A stretch of DNA of 64,000 nt from Mesorhizobium sp. BR1-1-16 (lineage in GTDB: Bacteria > Pseudomonadota > Alphaproteobacteria > Rhizobiales > Kaistiaceae): positions 310,001-374,000 of the forward strand of contig NZ_JAIUIE010000002.1 of the NCBI RefSeq assembly GCF_020165495.1, in the 5' to 3' direction. This document shows, in pieces, positions 45,480-53,260 of the stretch (positions within the stretch are counted from its first letter, which is position 1; each line of letters starts with the position of its first letter). Under the pieces are notes generated by a model. The model saw only the letters and a list, made by a program, of their open reading frames with translations. It had not been told where the DNA came from and did not search any database. Position numbers and translations under genes: made by a program.

Positions 45480-47153
45480 TCAGCCGCGGGCCTTCTCACG
45501 GATGGCGCTGATCGTGGTGGTGGGCGAAATCGCCTCGGGATCGGCCTTCACATGCAGGATGGCGGGCTTGCCGGAGCGGGCGGCCCGTTCGAAGGCGATC
45601 GCGAAATCCTCGGTCCGCTCCACCGTTTCGCCATGGCCGCCATAGGCGCGGGCGAGCGCCGCGAAATCGGGATTGGTCAGTGACGTCGCGGCGATGCGGC
45701 CGGGATAGGCGCGCTCCTGATGCGCGCGGATGGTGCCATACATGCCGTTATCGACAACGATGACGATGACGGCGGCACCCGCCTGCACGGCGGTGGCGAA
45801 TTCCTGCCCGGTCATCGGGAAGCAGCCGTCGCCAGCCAGCGCGACCACGGTCTGCTCGGGATGGCGGAGCTTCGCGGCGATCGCCGCCGGCAGGCCGTAA
45901 CCCATCGAGCCCGAGGTCGGTGCGAGCTGGGTGCCCGGCTGGCGGAAGCGATAATAGCGATGCAGCCAGCCGGCATAATTGCCGGCGCCATTGGTAACGA
46001 TCGCGTCCGCCGGGAGCGTCTCGCGGAGATGGCGGATCATGGCGCCGAGCTCGACGTTCGCGACACCGCGCGGCGCCGGCTCCGACCAGGCGCGATAGCT
46101 CTCATTGGCTGCTCGTGTCGCCTCGCCCCAGGGAATCGAGACCGGCGGATGCACGACTTCGAGCTGCGAGGCGAAGCCGTTCGGCGTCGCGTTGATGGCA
46201 AGGGTCGGGCGGTAGACGCGGCCGAGCTCCTCGGCGCTCGCATGCACATGCACCAGCATCTGCCGCGGCTCGGGCGCCTCGATCAGAGTGTAACCGCCTG
46301 ACGGCGTCTCGCTCATCCGTCCGCCGAGAAGCAGCAGCAGGTCCGCCTCCTTGATCCGCTTGGCGAGCGCCGGATTGATGCCGAGGCCGACATCGCCGGC
46401 ATAGTTGGGATGGGTATGGTCGAACAGCCCCTGGCGGCGAAACGACACCGCGACCGGCAGTTCGAACCGCTCGGCGAAACGGCGGAGAGAGGCGACGGCT
46501 TTGTCGCTCCACCGGCTGCCGCCGGCGATGACGAAGGGCCGCTTGGCCGCCCAGAGCAGCTTCTGGAGCTGCGCTGTCTGCGTCAGGCCGGGATAGGTCT
46601 CGATCGTCTCGAAGGGCTGCGGCGCCAACACGGATGCGGTCTCGCGCAGCATGTCCTCGGGCAGGGCCAGCACGACGGGCCCGGGCCGGCCCGAGGTCGC
46701 GGTGTGAAAGGCGCGCGAGAGGAATTCAGGGATGCGGGCGGGCTCGTCGATCTCCGCGACCCATTTCGCCACCTCGCCGAACATCCGCCGATAGTCGATT
46801 TCCTGGAACGCCTCGCGCTCGCGATGGCCGCGGGCGATCTGGCCGACGAGCAGGATCATCGGCGTCGAATCCTGCCGCGCAATATGCAGCCCTGCGGCGG
46901 CGTTGGTGGCGCCCGGCCCGCGCGTCACGATCGCGACGCCCGGCCGCCCGGTCAGCTTGCCATCCGCCTCAGCCATGATCGCGGCCCCGCCTTCGTGGCG
47001 GGCATTGATGACATCGATGGCTGAATCGCTGAGCGCGTCGAGCACAGCGAGGAAGCTTTCACCCGGCACCGTGAAGACCCGGTCGACCCCGTTCGCGGCC
47101 AGCGCTTCGACGATGAGCTGGCCGCCGCTCTTCGGCAGGAGAGGCGATGTCAC
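45480..47153 (-). CDS. Thiamine pyrophosphate-dependent enzyme (acetolactate synthase-like)
   Basis: A 557-residue TPP enzyme with the three usual domains. The N-terminal segment VFTVPGESFLAVLDALSDS carries the cofactor-activating Glu, RHEGGAAIMAEADGKLTGRP and TRGPGATNAAAGLHIARQDS follow, and the TPP/Mg motif is GDGCFPMTGQEF ending VVDNGMYG. GTG 47153 is preferred over GTG 47183 because GGAG lies nine bases upstream. Catabolic or side-activity members of this group are often annotated as acetolactate synthase large subunit. No small subunit gene is nearby, so a biosynthetic IlvB role is unlikely. The substrate is unknown. Confidence 0.85.
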   Translation of the reverse strand: MTSPLLPKSGGQLIVEALAANGVDRVFTVPGESFLAVLDALSDSAIDVINARHEGGAAIMAEADGKLTGRPGVAIVTRGPGATNAAAGLHIARQDSTPMILLVGQIARGHREREAFQEIDYRRMFGEVAKWVAEIDEPARIPEFLSRAFHTATSGRPGPVVLALPEDMLRETASVLAPQPFETIETYPGLTQTAQLQKLLWAAKRPFVIAGGSRWSDKAVASLRRFAERFELPVAVSFRRQGLFDHTHPNYAGDVGLGINPALAKRIKEADLLLLLGGRMSETPSGGYTLIEAPEPRQMLVHVHASAEELGRVYRPTLAINATPNGFASQLEVVHPPVSIPWGEATRAANESYRAWSEPAPRGVANVELGAMIRHLRETLPADAIVTNGAGNYAGWLHRYYRFRQPGTQLAPTSGSMGYGLPAAIAAKLRHPEQTVVALAGDGCFPMTGQEFATAVQAGAAVIVIVVDNGMYGTIRAHQERAYPGRIAATSLTNPDFAALARAYGGHGETVERTEDFAIAFERAARSGKPAILHVKADPEAISPTTTISAIREKARG

Positions 47154-47302
47154 GGGACGGTACTCCGGTGGTTGCGTTGCCACCTTCTTATCGGCAGCGG
47201 GGCCGAGGCGGCAAGCGCCGCCCCTGTTCGTAGCCGCGATGGCAGCCTAGACTCAGTGCCAGCGATTCCGGCTGCGGGATCTGTTCGTGGAGGAAGCATT
47301 CC

Positions 47303-48214
47303 GTGGCCATCCGCATCGGAATAGGCGCGTTGGCGCTGGCCGTTCTGTGGCTGGCCATGGTGCCTGCGGGCGCCGCGGAGACGGATGGCGAAAGCGCGCC
47401 GCCGCCCTTTCCGACGACCGACTTCGCCGAAGGCGCGCGGGAGGCGAGCGTCACCGACAGTGGCATCACGGCGCGCCTCTTCTATGAGCGCCGGCCGAAG
47501 ATCGACAAGACGCTCGACGTGCCGGTGCTCCAGGTGACGATCGGCGGCCGCATGGTACTCGATGAAGCCGGCCTTGCCTCGGGCATGGAAGTGCCCGCGG
47601 CCACCGCCTCGATCGCCGAGATCGATCCCTACCGGGTGGGCAAGGAGGTCTATTTCTCCAGCTATTCCGGTGGCGCCCACTGCTGTTCCCGCGTTGTGGT
47701 TGCCGAAAGCGGGCCGAAAGGCTGGACGCCGATCGAGGTCGGCTCCTTCGATGGCGACGGCGATTACCTCCAGGATCTCGACGATGACGGCGTTGCGGAG
47801 ATCGTAACGACCGACAATGCCTTCCTCTATGCGTTTGATTGCTATGCCTGCAGCGCGGCGCCGCTTGTCATCCGATCCGTGCGCGATGGCAAGGTCATCG
47901 ATGTGAGCGCCGAGCCGCGTTTTGCGAAGCATCAGCGGGACTGGCTGTCCGAACTCGAGGCGAATGCGGACCCCGAGACGCGCTGGTCATCGCCGGGCTT
48001 CCTGGCCGGATGGGTGGCGCAGAGCGTCCGCGCCGGATCAGGTCCGGCAGCCTTCGAGGCGCTGCTCGACCATTGGGACCTTGCCGCCGATGCCGGGGAG
48101 GAAACCTGCCTTTCCGGTGATGATCTCGACGCCTGCCCGAAGCGCGACCGAAAGCTGCTCAAGTTTCCCGACCGGCTGAAGCTCTTTCTCAACCGTCACG
48201 GCTACGCGGTGTGA
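47303..48214 (+). CDS. Secreted protein with calcium-like DGDGD motif, function unknown
   Basis: A 303-residue exported protein. The signal peptide is MAIRIGIGALALAVLWLAMV with cleavage near AGAAE. A central SFDGDGDYLQDLDDDGVAE resembles FG-GAP or integrin-type calcium loops. Cysteine pairs occur at HCCSR and FDCYACSAAP and near the C-terminus (CLSGDDLDACPK), suggesting disulfides. The start is GTG 47303 with GGAGG upstream. I do not recognise a defined family. It stands alone, divergent from the TPP-enzyme gene. Confidence 0.78.
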   Translation: MAIRIGIGALALAVLWLAMVPAGAAETDGESAPPPFPTTDFAEGAREASVTDSGITARLFYERRPKIDKTLDVPVLQVTIGGRMVLDEAGLASGMEVPAATASIAEIDPYRVGKEVYFSSYSGGAHCCSRVVVAESGPKGWTPIEVGSFDGDGDYLQDLDDDGVAEIVTTDNAFLYAFDCYACSAAPLVIRSVRDGKVIDVSAEPRFAKHQRDWLSELEANADPETRWSSPGFLAGWVAQSVRAGSGPAAFEALLDHWDLAADAGEETCLSGDDLDACPKRDRKLLKFPDRLKLFLNRHGYAV

Positions 48215-48323
48215 AAAAAACGCTGCCGGCGCAGGATCGGCGGCGACGGAAACGCGTTTCGCATCCGTATCACCACTGCGGGCATGAGGCGGCGAAAGCC
48301 GCCTATTCGAAGGAGGAACCCCC

Positions 48324-48674
48324 TTGAAGCTCTCACGACGCTCCCTGCTCCGCGGCCTGTTCGCCGCGGCGATCGTCGCGCCAGCGGCAAGCCTCGCGCT
48401 GCCCGAGGAAGCCGATGCACAGTCGCGCCCTCCCGGACAACGGCCGCCGCCCCCCGGCCCGAACCGTCGTCCGCCGGCGTCACGAGCCGAACGCCGGCCG
48501 CCACCAAGGCGCGGTTATGTCTGGGTGCCGGGTTATTGGGCCTGGAGCCGCGGACGCTATGTCTGGGTGTCCGGTCGCTGGGTCCGCAACCGGCCCGGCT
48601 GGCGCTACAGCAACCCGCGCTGGGTCTGGCGCAATGGCCGCTGGGTCTTCATCCAGGGCAGTTGGGTGCGCTGA
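48324..48674 (+). CDS. Small Tat-exported WxxGxW-repeat protein (BcpO-like)
   Basis: A 116-residue protein. The N-terminus SRRSLLRGLFAAAIVAPAAS fits a twin-arginine signal. A proline/arginine-rich linker (about residues 34-63) leads to four aromatic repeats: YVWVPGYW (65-72), YVWVSGRW (79-86), WVWRNGRW (100-107) and WVFIQGSW (107-114). These match the YxWxxGxW repeat family found in small envelope proteins. The start is TTG 48324 with AAGGAGG seven bases upstream. A strong terminator follows, so it is transcribed alone. Function is unknown. Confidence 0.82.
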   Translation: MKLSRRSLLRGLFAAAIVAPAASLALPEEADAQSRPPGQRPPPPGPNRRPPASRAERRPPPRRGYVWVPGYWAWSRGRYVWVSGRWVRNRPGWRYSNPRWVWRNGRWVFIQGSWVR

Positions 48675-48698
48675 CGCGAGAAGCGTGCATCGATGAAG

Positions 48699-48728
48699 AA
48701 GGGGCGGCGTTGAAGCGCCGCCCTTTTT
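48699..48728 (+). terminator. Rho-independent terminator after the WxxGxW gene
   Basis: GGGCGGCG (48702-48709) and CGCCGCCC (48716-48723) form a perfect 8-bp stem with a 6-nt loop, followed by five T at 48724-48728. It also lies just beyond the 3' end of the convergent epimerase gene and may serve both strands. Confidence 0.88.
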
Positions 48729-48732
48729 GTCG

Positions 48733-49749
48733 TCAGGCTGCGCCGTCGACGACCTGGAAGCCGGCCCAGAACGGGTCGCGATCGTCGACGAAGATGGTGT
48801 TGTAGCCGGTAACGCGCGCCCATCCTTCGATGGTCGGCACGATCGCAGGCTTGCCGCCGACGGTCGTCTGGCGGGCGACGCGGCCGGTGAAGGTCGAGCC
48901 GATGATGCTTTCATGTACGAAGGCCTCGCCTTCCTTGAGCCGTCCGGTCGCGAAGAGCTGCGCGAGGCGCGCCGAGGTGCCCGTGCCGCAGGGCGAACGG
49001 TCGATCGCCTTGTCGCCATAGAAGACGGCGTTGCGGGCGCTGGAGCCCTGGTTCTTCGGCTTGCCCGTCCAGAGCACATGCGTCAGCCGGTCGAGCGCCG
49101 GGTTTTCCGGATGGACGATTGTGTGGCGCGCGTTGAAGGCGGCGCGCAGCTTCGGCGAAAGACGCACGATATCGGAAGGTTCGAGATCGGAGAGATCGGC
49201 ATAGTTCGCCTGTGGCTCGACGATCGCATAGAAATTGCCGCCATAGGCGATGTCGACCTTCAATGTGCCGATGCCATCGACTTCGACCTCATAGTCACGG
49301 CCGAGCAGGAAAGACGGGACATTGGTGAGCGTCACGCTCTCGACATAGGGACCGTTCTGCACATAGCGCGCCTCGACGAGACCGGCCGGGGTTTCGAGGC
49401 GGAGCAGGCCCGGCGTCTTCGGCGTCACCAGCCCATGCTCGATGATGAAGGTCACGGTGCCGATCGTGCCATGGCCACACATCGGCAGGCAGCCGGAGGT
49501 CTCGATGAACAGGATCGCCGTGTCATAGGCATCCGAGGATGGCGGATAGAGGATCGAGCCCGACATCATGTCGTGGCCGCGCGGCTCGAAGCAGAGGCTT
49601 TTGCGGATCCAGTCGAACTCGGCCAGGAAATGCTGCCGCTTCTCGAACATGGTGTCGCCCTTCAACACCGGGATCGATCCGCCAGTGACGACGCGCACGG
49701 GATTGCCGCAGGTATGGCCGTCGATGCAGAAGAACGAGTGGCGCGCCAT
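48733..49749 (-). CDS. lhpA: 4-hydroxyproline 2-epimerase (proline racemase family)
   Basis: A 338-residue enzyme. Both catalytic cysteines are present: Cys91 in LPMCGHGTIG and Cys254 in RSPCGTGTSA, so it is a racemase/epimerase and not the dehydratase form, which has Thr at the first site. The N-terminus IDGHTCGNPVRVV is typical. It converts trans-4-hydroxy-L-proline to cis-4-hydroxy-D-proline. The next two genes encode a D-amino-acid oxidase-like flavoprotein and a DapA-like deaminase, the following steps of the same pathway. Confidence 0.93.
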   Translation of the reverse strand: MARHSFFCIDGHTCGNPVRVVTGGSIPVLKGDTMFEKRQHFLAEFDWIRKSLCFEPRGHDMMSGSILYPPSSDAYDTAILFIETSGCLPMCGHGTIGTVTFIIEHGLVTPKTPGLLRLETPAGLVEARYVQNGPYVESVTLTNVPSFLLGRDYEVEVDGIGTLKVDIAYGGNFYAIVEPQANYADLSDLEPSDIVRLSPKLRAAFNARHTIVHPENPALDRLTHVLWTGKPKNQGSSARNAVFYGDKAIDRSPCGTGTSARLAQLFATGRLKEGEAFVHESIIGSTFTGRVARQTTVGGKPAIVPTIEGWARVTGYNTIFVDDRDPFWAGFQVVDGAA

Positions 49750-49751
49750 GG

Positions 49752-50996
49752 TCAGAACCTTGCCTGGAAGCGGGTGACGGAATAGGGAGCGGGGTCTATC
49801 ACGGGCAGCCGCCCGGCGATGAGATCGGCGACGATTTCCGCCGTCACGGCCGCTTGCGTCAAGCCGTAATGGCCGTGGCCGAAGGCATGCACGATGCGCG
49901 GATCGCGCTTCGACGGGCCAATGACCGGGAGTGAATCCGGGATCGACGGCCGAAAGCCCATCCAGCGTGTGCCGCCCGAAAGATCGGCATCCGGCAGGAA
50001 GCGGCGGGCGCGGCCGAGGATGGCGTCGACGCGGGCATAGTTCGGGGCCGCTTCGAGGCCCGCGAATTCGACGCTGCCGCCGATGCGGTCGCCGCTGTCG
50101 AGCGGCGACGTGACGAAGCCCTCGCCCTCATACATGACCGGGCGCGAAAGCCCGAGCCGGCCGGAGGGCAGCGTGACATTGTAGCCGCGCTCGGTATCGA
50201 GCGGCACATGATCACCGATCGAGGCGGCGAGCGGCTTCGACCAGGCGCCGGTCGCGACGACGACGCGGTCATAGAGCGCGATGCTGTCGAAGCTGGTGAT
50301 GATCGCGATGTCGTCGCCCTGCGGGCGGATGGCGGCGGCTTCCAGCTTCTTGACCTTTGCGCCGCGCTCTGCCGCCGCTGCGGCAAGGGCGATCGTCAGG
50401 TCCTTGGGGTCGGAGACATGGCAGCCGCTCGCATAGAGCGCGCCGCGGGCAGCGCGTGGGCCGAGCGCCGGTTCGAGTTCATGCAGAGCGCCCGCGTCGA
50501 GCCATTCGACCGGAATACCCATCGCCTGCTGGCGCGCAATCAGCGGCTCGGCGGAGGCCGCTCCTGCGGCGCTCGACCAGACCGACAGCAGGCCCTTGCG
50601 ACGAACATGGCCGTCAAGACCCAGCATGCCGAGCCGCTTTTCCCAGGCGGGGAGGGCGCGGGCATTGAGCGCCGCGATGGCCGCGATCGACGCTTCGATC
50701 CGGCCGGGGCGGCTTGCCGCGACGAAACGTGCGAGGAACGGCGCCAGCTTCGGCAGATAGGCCGGGCGGATGGAGAGAGGGCCGAGCGGATCGAGCATCC
50801 AGCGCGGCATCTGCCGCCACACCTTGGGCGAGGCGAGCGGCATGATGTCGATATGGGCGATCCAGCCGGCATTGCCGGCCGAAGCACCCGCGGCAATGCC
50901 GTCGCGGTCGATGAGGTCGACCGCGTGGCCCTCGTCGAGCAGCGCATGCGCGATCGCCGCGCCGACGATGCCTCCACCGATGACGGCGATGCGCAT
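49752..50996 (-). CDS. FAD-dependent D-amino acid dehydrogenase, probable cis-4-hydroxy-D-proline oxidase
   Basis: A 414-residue DadA-like flavoprotein. The FAD-binding motif is IAVIGGGIVGAAIAHALLDE at the very N-terminus, with DRDGIAAGASAGNAGWI after it and the C-terminal FGHGHYGLTQAAVTAEIVAD. It starts at ATG 50996 and ends 2 bp before the epimerase gene, so the two are cotranslated. In the hydroxyproline pathway it would oxidise cis-4-hydroxy-D-proline to a pyrroline carboxylate. A broader D-amino acid specificity is possible. Confidence 0.88.
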   Translation of the reverse strand: MRIAVIGGGIVGAAIAHALLDEGHAVDLIDRDGIAAGASAGNAGWIAHIDIMPLASPKVWRQMPRWMLDPLGPLSIRPAYLPKLAPFLARFVAASRPGRIEASIAAIAALNARALPAWEKRLGMLGLDGHVRRKGLLSVWSSAAGAASAEPLIARQQAMGIPVEWLDAGALHELEPALGPRAARGALYASGCHVSDPKDLTIALAAAAAERGAKVKKLEAAAIRPQGDDIAIITSFDSIALYDRVVVATGAWSKPLAASIGDHVPLDTERGYNVTLPSGRLGLSRPVMYEGEGFVTSPLDSGDRIGGSVEFAGLEAAPNYARVDAILGRARRFLPDADLSGGTRWMGFRPSIPDSLPVIGPSKRDPRIVHAFGHGHYGLTQAAVTAEIVADLIAGRLPVIDPAPYSVTRFQARF

Positions 50997-51009
50997 GCCC
51001 CGCCGCCGA

Positions 51010-51939
51010 TCAGGCGGCGGCCGGGAGGCCGGTCTCCGGCAGGACCGGGCGGTTGGCGATCGCCTTCTGCATCACGGCTTCGAGCTCGGCCTTCTCGGCC
51101 GCGTCGAGCGCAAGGCGCGGCGGGCGGGTGAGGTCTGTGCCACGCCCGAGGATCTTCTCGCAATATTTGATCGCCTGGACGAGATCCGGGCGGGCGTCGA
51201 GATGAAGGATCGGCATGAACCAGTCATAGATCGGCATCGCCTCGGCAAAGCGGCCGTCGCGCACCAGGCGGAACAGCGTTTCGCCCTCGCGCGGAAACAC
51301 GTTCGACATGCCCGAGACCCAGCCGACCGCGCCGAGCGCCACCGTCTCCAGCACCACGTCGTCGAGGCCGCAGAAGGGGATGAAGCGATCGCCGGTCATG
51401 TTGCGCACATCGACGATGCGGCGGGTATCGCCCGAAGAATCCTTGAATGCGACGATGGTGTCGATATCAGAAAGGCCGGCCAGCATCGTCGGGGTGACGT
51501 CGGTGCGGTAGCTCGGCGGGTTGTTGTAGACCATGATCGGCGTGTCAGTCGCCTTGGCGATCGTGGTCAGGTGGTCGATCGTCTCGCGCGGCTTGGCCGG
51601 ATAAACCATCGCGGGCATGACCATCAGGCCGTTGACGCCGGCCTTGGTCGCCTCACGGGCATAGTCGGCGCCGAAGGCGCTCGTATATTCGGCAAGGCCC
51701 GAGATGACCGGAACGCGGCCGCGCGCCGTGGCGACCGCCGTCTCGACCAGCGACACCTTTTCAGAGCGCGTCAGCGAGCAGTTCTCGCCAACCGTGCCGC
51801 AGATGATCAGGCCCGAAACGCCATCGGTGATCAGCGCCTCGATGACCTTTGCGGTCGCTTCGAGATCGACCGAGAAATCCGGGCGGAACTGGGTGGTCAC
51901 AGCAGGGAAAACGCCCTTCCAGGTCGCCTTCGGATCCAT
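51010..51939 (-). CDS. DapA-family pyrroline-4-hydroxy-2-carboxylate deaminase (LhpC-like)
   Basis: A 309-residue class I aldolase-fold enzyme. The Schiff-base lysine is Lys166 in VAFKDSSGD and the catalytic tyrosine is Tyr138 in VYNNPP; GTVGENCSLT replaces the usual GTTGE loop of DapA. It would deaminate pyrroline-4-hydroxy-2-carboxylate to alpha-ketoglutarate semialdehyde. ATG 51939 has AAGGAG upstream; the longer frame from 52041 runs into the terminator region. It is the first gene of the lhp operon, 13 bp before the oxidase gene. True dihydrodipicolinate synthase is the alternative, less likely by context. Confidence 0.88.
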   Translation of the reverse strand: MDPKATWKGVFPAVTTQFRPDFSVDLEATAKVIEALITDGVSGLIICGTVGENCSLTRSEKVSLVETAVATARGRVPVISGLAEYTSAFGADYAREATKAGVNGLMVMPAMVYPAKPRETIDHLTTIAKATDTPIMVYNNPPSYRTDVTPTMLAGLSDIDTIVAFKDSSGDTRRIVDVRNMTGDRFIPFCGLDDVVLETVALGAVGWVSGMSNVFPREGETLFRLVRDGRFAEAMPIYDWFMPILHLDARPDLVQAIKYCEKILGRGTDLTRPPRLALDAAEKAELEAVMQKAIANRPVLPETGLPAAA

Positions 51940-52023
51940 CGTCGTCTCCTTCACGCTCTTCGCTCGCTGTCTTGTCGACAGTTTGTATTTATCTTGGAAA
52001 TCTGGGTCTGGCAAGGCACCGCG

Positions 52024-52059
52024 CAAAGAAAAGCCCGCCATGGCGAACCATGACGGGCT
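52024..52059 (-). terminator. Rho-independent terminator downstream of tal
   Basis: Arms 52032-52043 (AGCCCGCCATGG) and 52048-52059 (CCATGACGGGCT) pair over 12 bp with one G-U pair and a 4-nt loop. On the minus strand the stem is followed by TTTCTTTG, the expected U-rich tail. It lies 26 bp after the transaldolase stop and insulates the lhp operon from tal. Confidence 0.88.
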
Positions 52060-52085
52060 GATTTTCCGGCAGGGCGCCGAACGTG

Positions 52086-53057
52086 TCAGGCGGGGACGCC
52101 GGCCTCGAGCTTCTTGGCGACAAGGCCGCGCAGCGTCCGCAGATCCTTGGCGAACTGGCGGATGCCTTCCGAGAGCTTCTCGGTCGCCATCGCGTCCTCG
52201 TTCAAGGCCCAGCGGAAGCCCTTCTCGTCATAGGACTGCTTGGCGGGCGCCTCACCGGCATTGGCCGGGTCGAGCTTGCGCACCAGCGTGCCCTGGTCGG
52301 CGGCGAGCTTCTCGAGCAGAGCGGGCGCGATCGTCAGGCGATCGCAACCAGCCAGCGCCTCGATCTCGCCGATCGAGCGGAAGGAGGCGCCCATCACGAC
52401 CGTCTTGATGCCATGCGCCTTGTAATAGGCGTAGATCTGGCGAACCGAGACGACGCCCGGATCTTCCTCGGCCTCATAGGTCTTGCCGGTCGACTTCACG
52501 TACCAGTCGAGGATGCGGCCGACGAAGGGCGAGATCAGGAACACGCCGGCATCGGCGCAGGCAGCCGCCTGGGCGAGCGAGAACAGCAGCGTCAGATTGC
52601 AGTCGATGCCTTCCTTCTGGAGGATCTCCGCGGCGCGGATGCCCTCCCAGGTCGAGGCCAGCTTGATCAGGATGCGTTCACGCGGAATACCGAGATCGGC
52701 ATAATCCTTAATAATGGCGCGGGCGCGCTTCAGCGAGCCTTCGGTGTCGAAGGAAAGGTCTGCATTGACCTCGGTCGAGACACGGCCGGGAACCAGCTTG
52801 GAAACTTCGGCGCCGAATGCGACCGAAAGGCGGTCGGCAACGGATGCAGCGATCGCCTCCTTGGAGCCGCCCTGCTTGTTGCCCCAGGAGATCGCACCGT
52901 CGATCACATCCTTGTAGAGCGGCAGCTCGAACGCCTTCAGGACGAGCGAGGGATTGGTCGTGCAGTCGACGGGATGGAAAGTCTTGATCGCCTCGAGGTC
53001 GCCGGTGTCGGCGACCACAGTCGTCATGGACTTCAACTGGTCGAGTTTTGATGGCAT
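52086..53057 (-). CDS. tal: Transaldolase
   Basis: A 323-residue enzyme of the TalB type. The Schiff-base lysine is Lys132 in [13 protein letters not shown], the same number as in E. coli TalB, and [14 protein letters not shown] and [15 protein letters not shown] are further signatures. It exchanges dihydroxyacetone units between sedoheptulose-7-phosphate and glyceraldehyde-3-phosphate in the pentose phosphate pathway. ATG 53057 matches the family start [10 protein letters not shown]. It is divergent from the beta-mannosidase gene over 203 bp and ended by a clear terminator. Confidence 0.96.
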   Translation of the reverse strand: MPSKLDQLKSMTTVVADTGDLEAIKTFHPVDCTTNPSLVLKAFELPLYKDVIDGAISWGNKQGGSKEAIAASVADRLSVAFGAEVSKLVPGRVSTEVNADLSFDTEGSLKRARAIIKDYADLGIPRERILIKLASTWEGIRAAEILQKEGIDCNLTLLFSLAQAAACADAGVFLISPFVGRILDWYVKSTGKTYEAEEDPGVVSVRQIYAYYKAHGIKTVVMGASFRSIGEIEALAGCDRLTIAPALLEKLAADQGTLVRKLDPANAGEAPAKQSYDEKGFRWALNEDAMATEKLSEGIRQFAKDLRTLRGLVAKKLEAGVPA

Positions 53058-53122
53058 CGCCGTCCTCCAACCTGGGTGCGGCGTCGCGGCCGCAAGGGAT
53101 ATCTTTCTGGCATATGAGCACC

Positions 53123-53133
53123 TTGGCAGCCAA
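53123..53133. promoter_or_regulatory. Small palindrome in the tal/beta-mannosidase divergent region
   Basis: TTGGCAGCCAA is a perfect 11-bp palindrome with a single central base, in the AT-richer part of the 203-bp gap between tal and the beta-mannosidase gene. A GCCAAAAAT stretch follows. It could be an operator for a LacI- or ROK-type sugar regulator; no such gene is in the window. Confidence 0.3.
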
Positions 53134-53260
53134 ATGGAAGCCAAAAATATGTCTAGGCACAAAACCGTTCGATGACAGACCACCCCATGCTGGAGCGCGG
53201 TCCCGGCATGGGATAGAACGCATTCTCCTCCGCGCGTCCACGCCATCAGGAATTGCTTCG

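Noticed and set aside
45480-47153. Biosynthetic acetolactate synthase (ilvB)
   Set aside because: No ilvN or ilvC beside it; similarity is to the broader TPP-enzyme family and the gene stands alone.
48305-48330. ATG start for the WxxGxW protein
   Set aside because: No in-frame ATG exists near the ribosome site AAGGAGG; TTG 48324 fits its spacing and begins the Tat signal.
51010-51939. Dihydrodipicolinate synthase (dapA)
   Set aside because: Same fold and lysine, but it heads a hydroxyproline operon and its substrate loop differs from true DapA.
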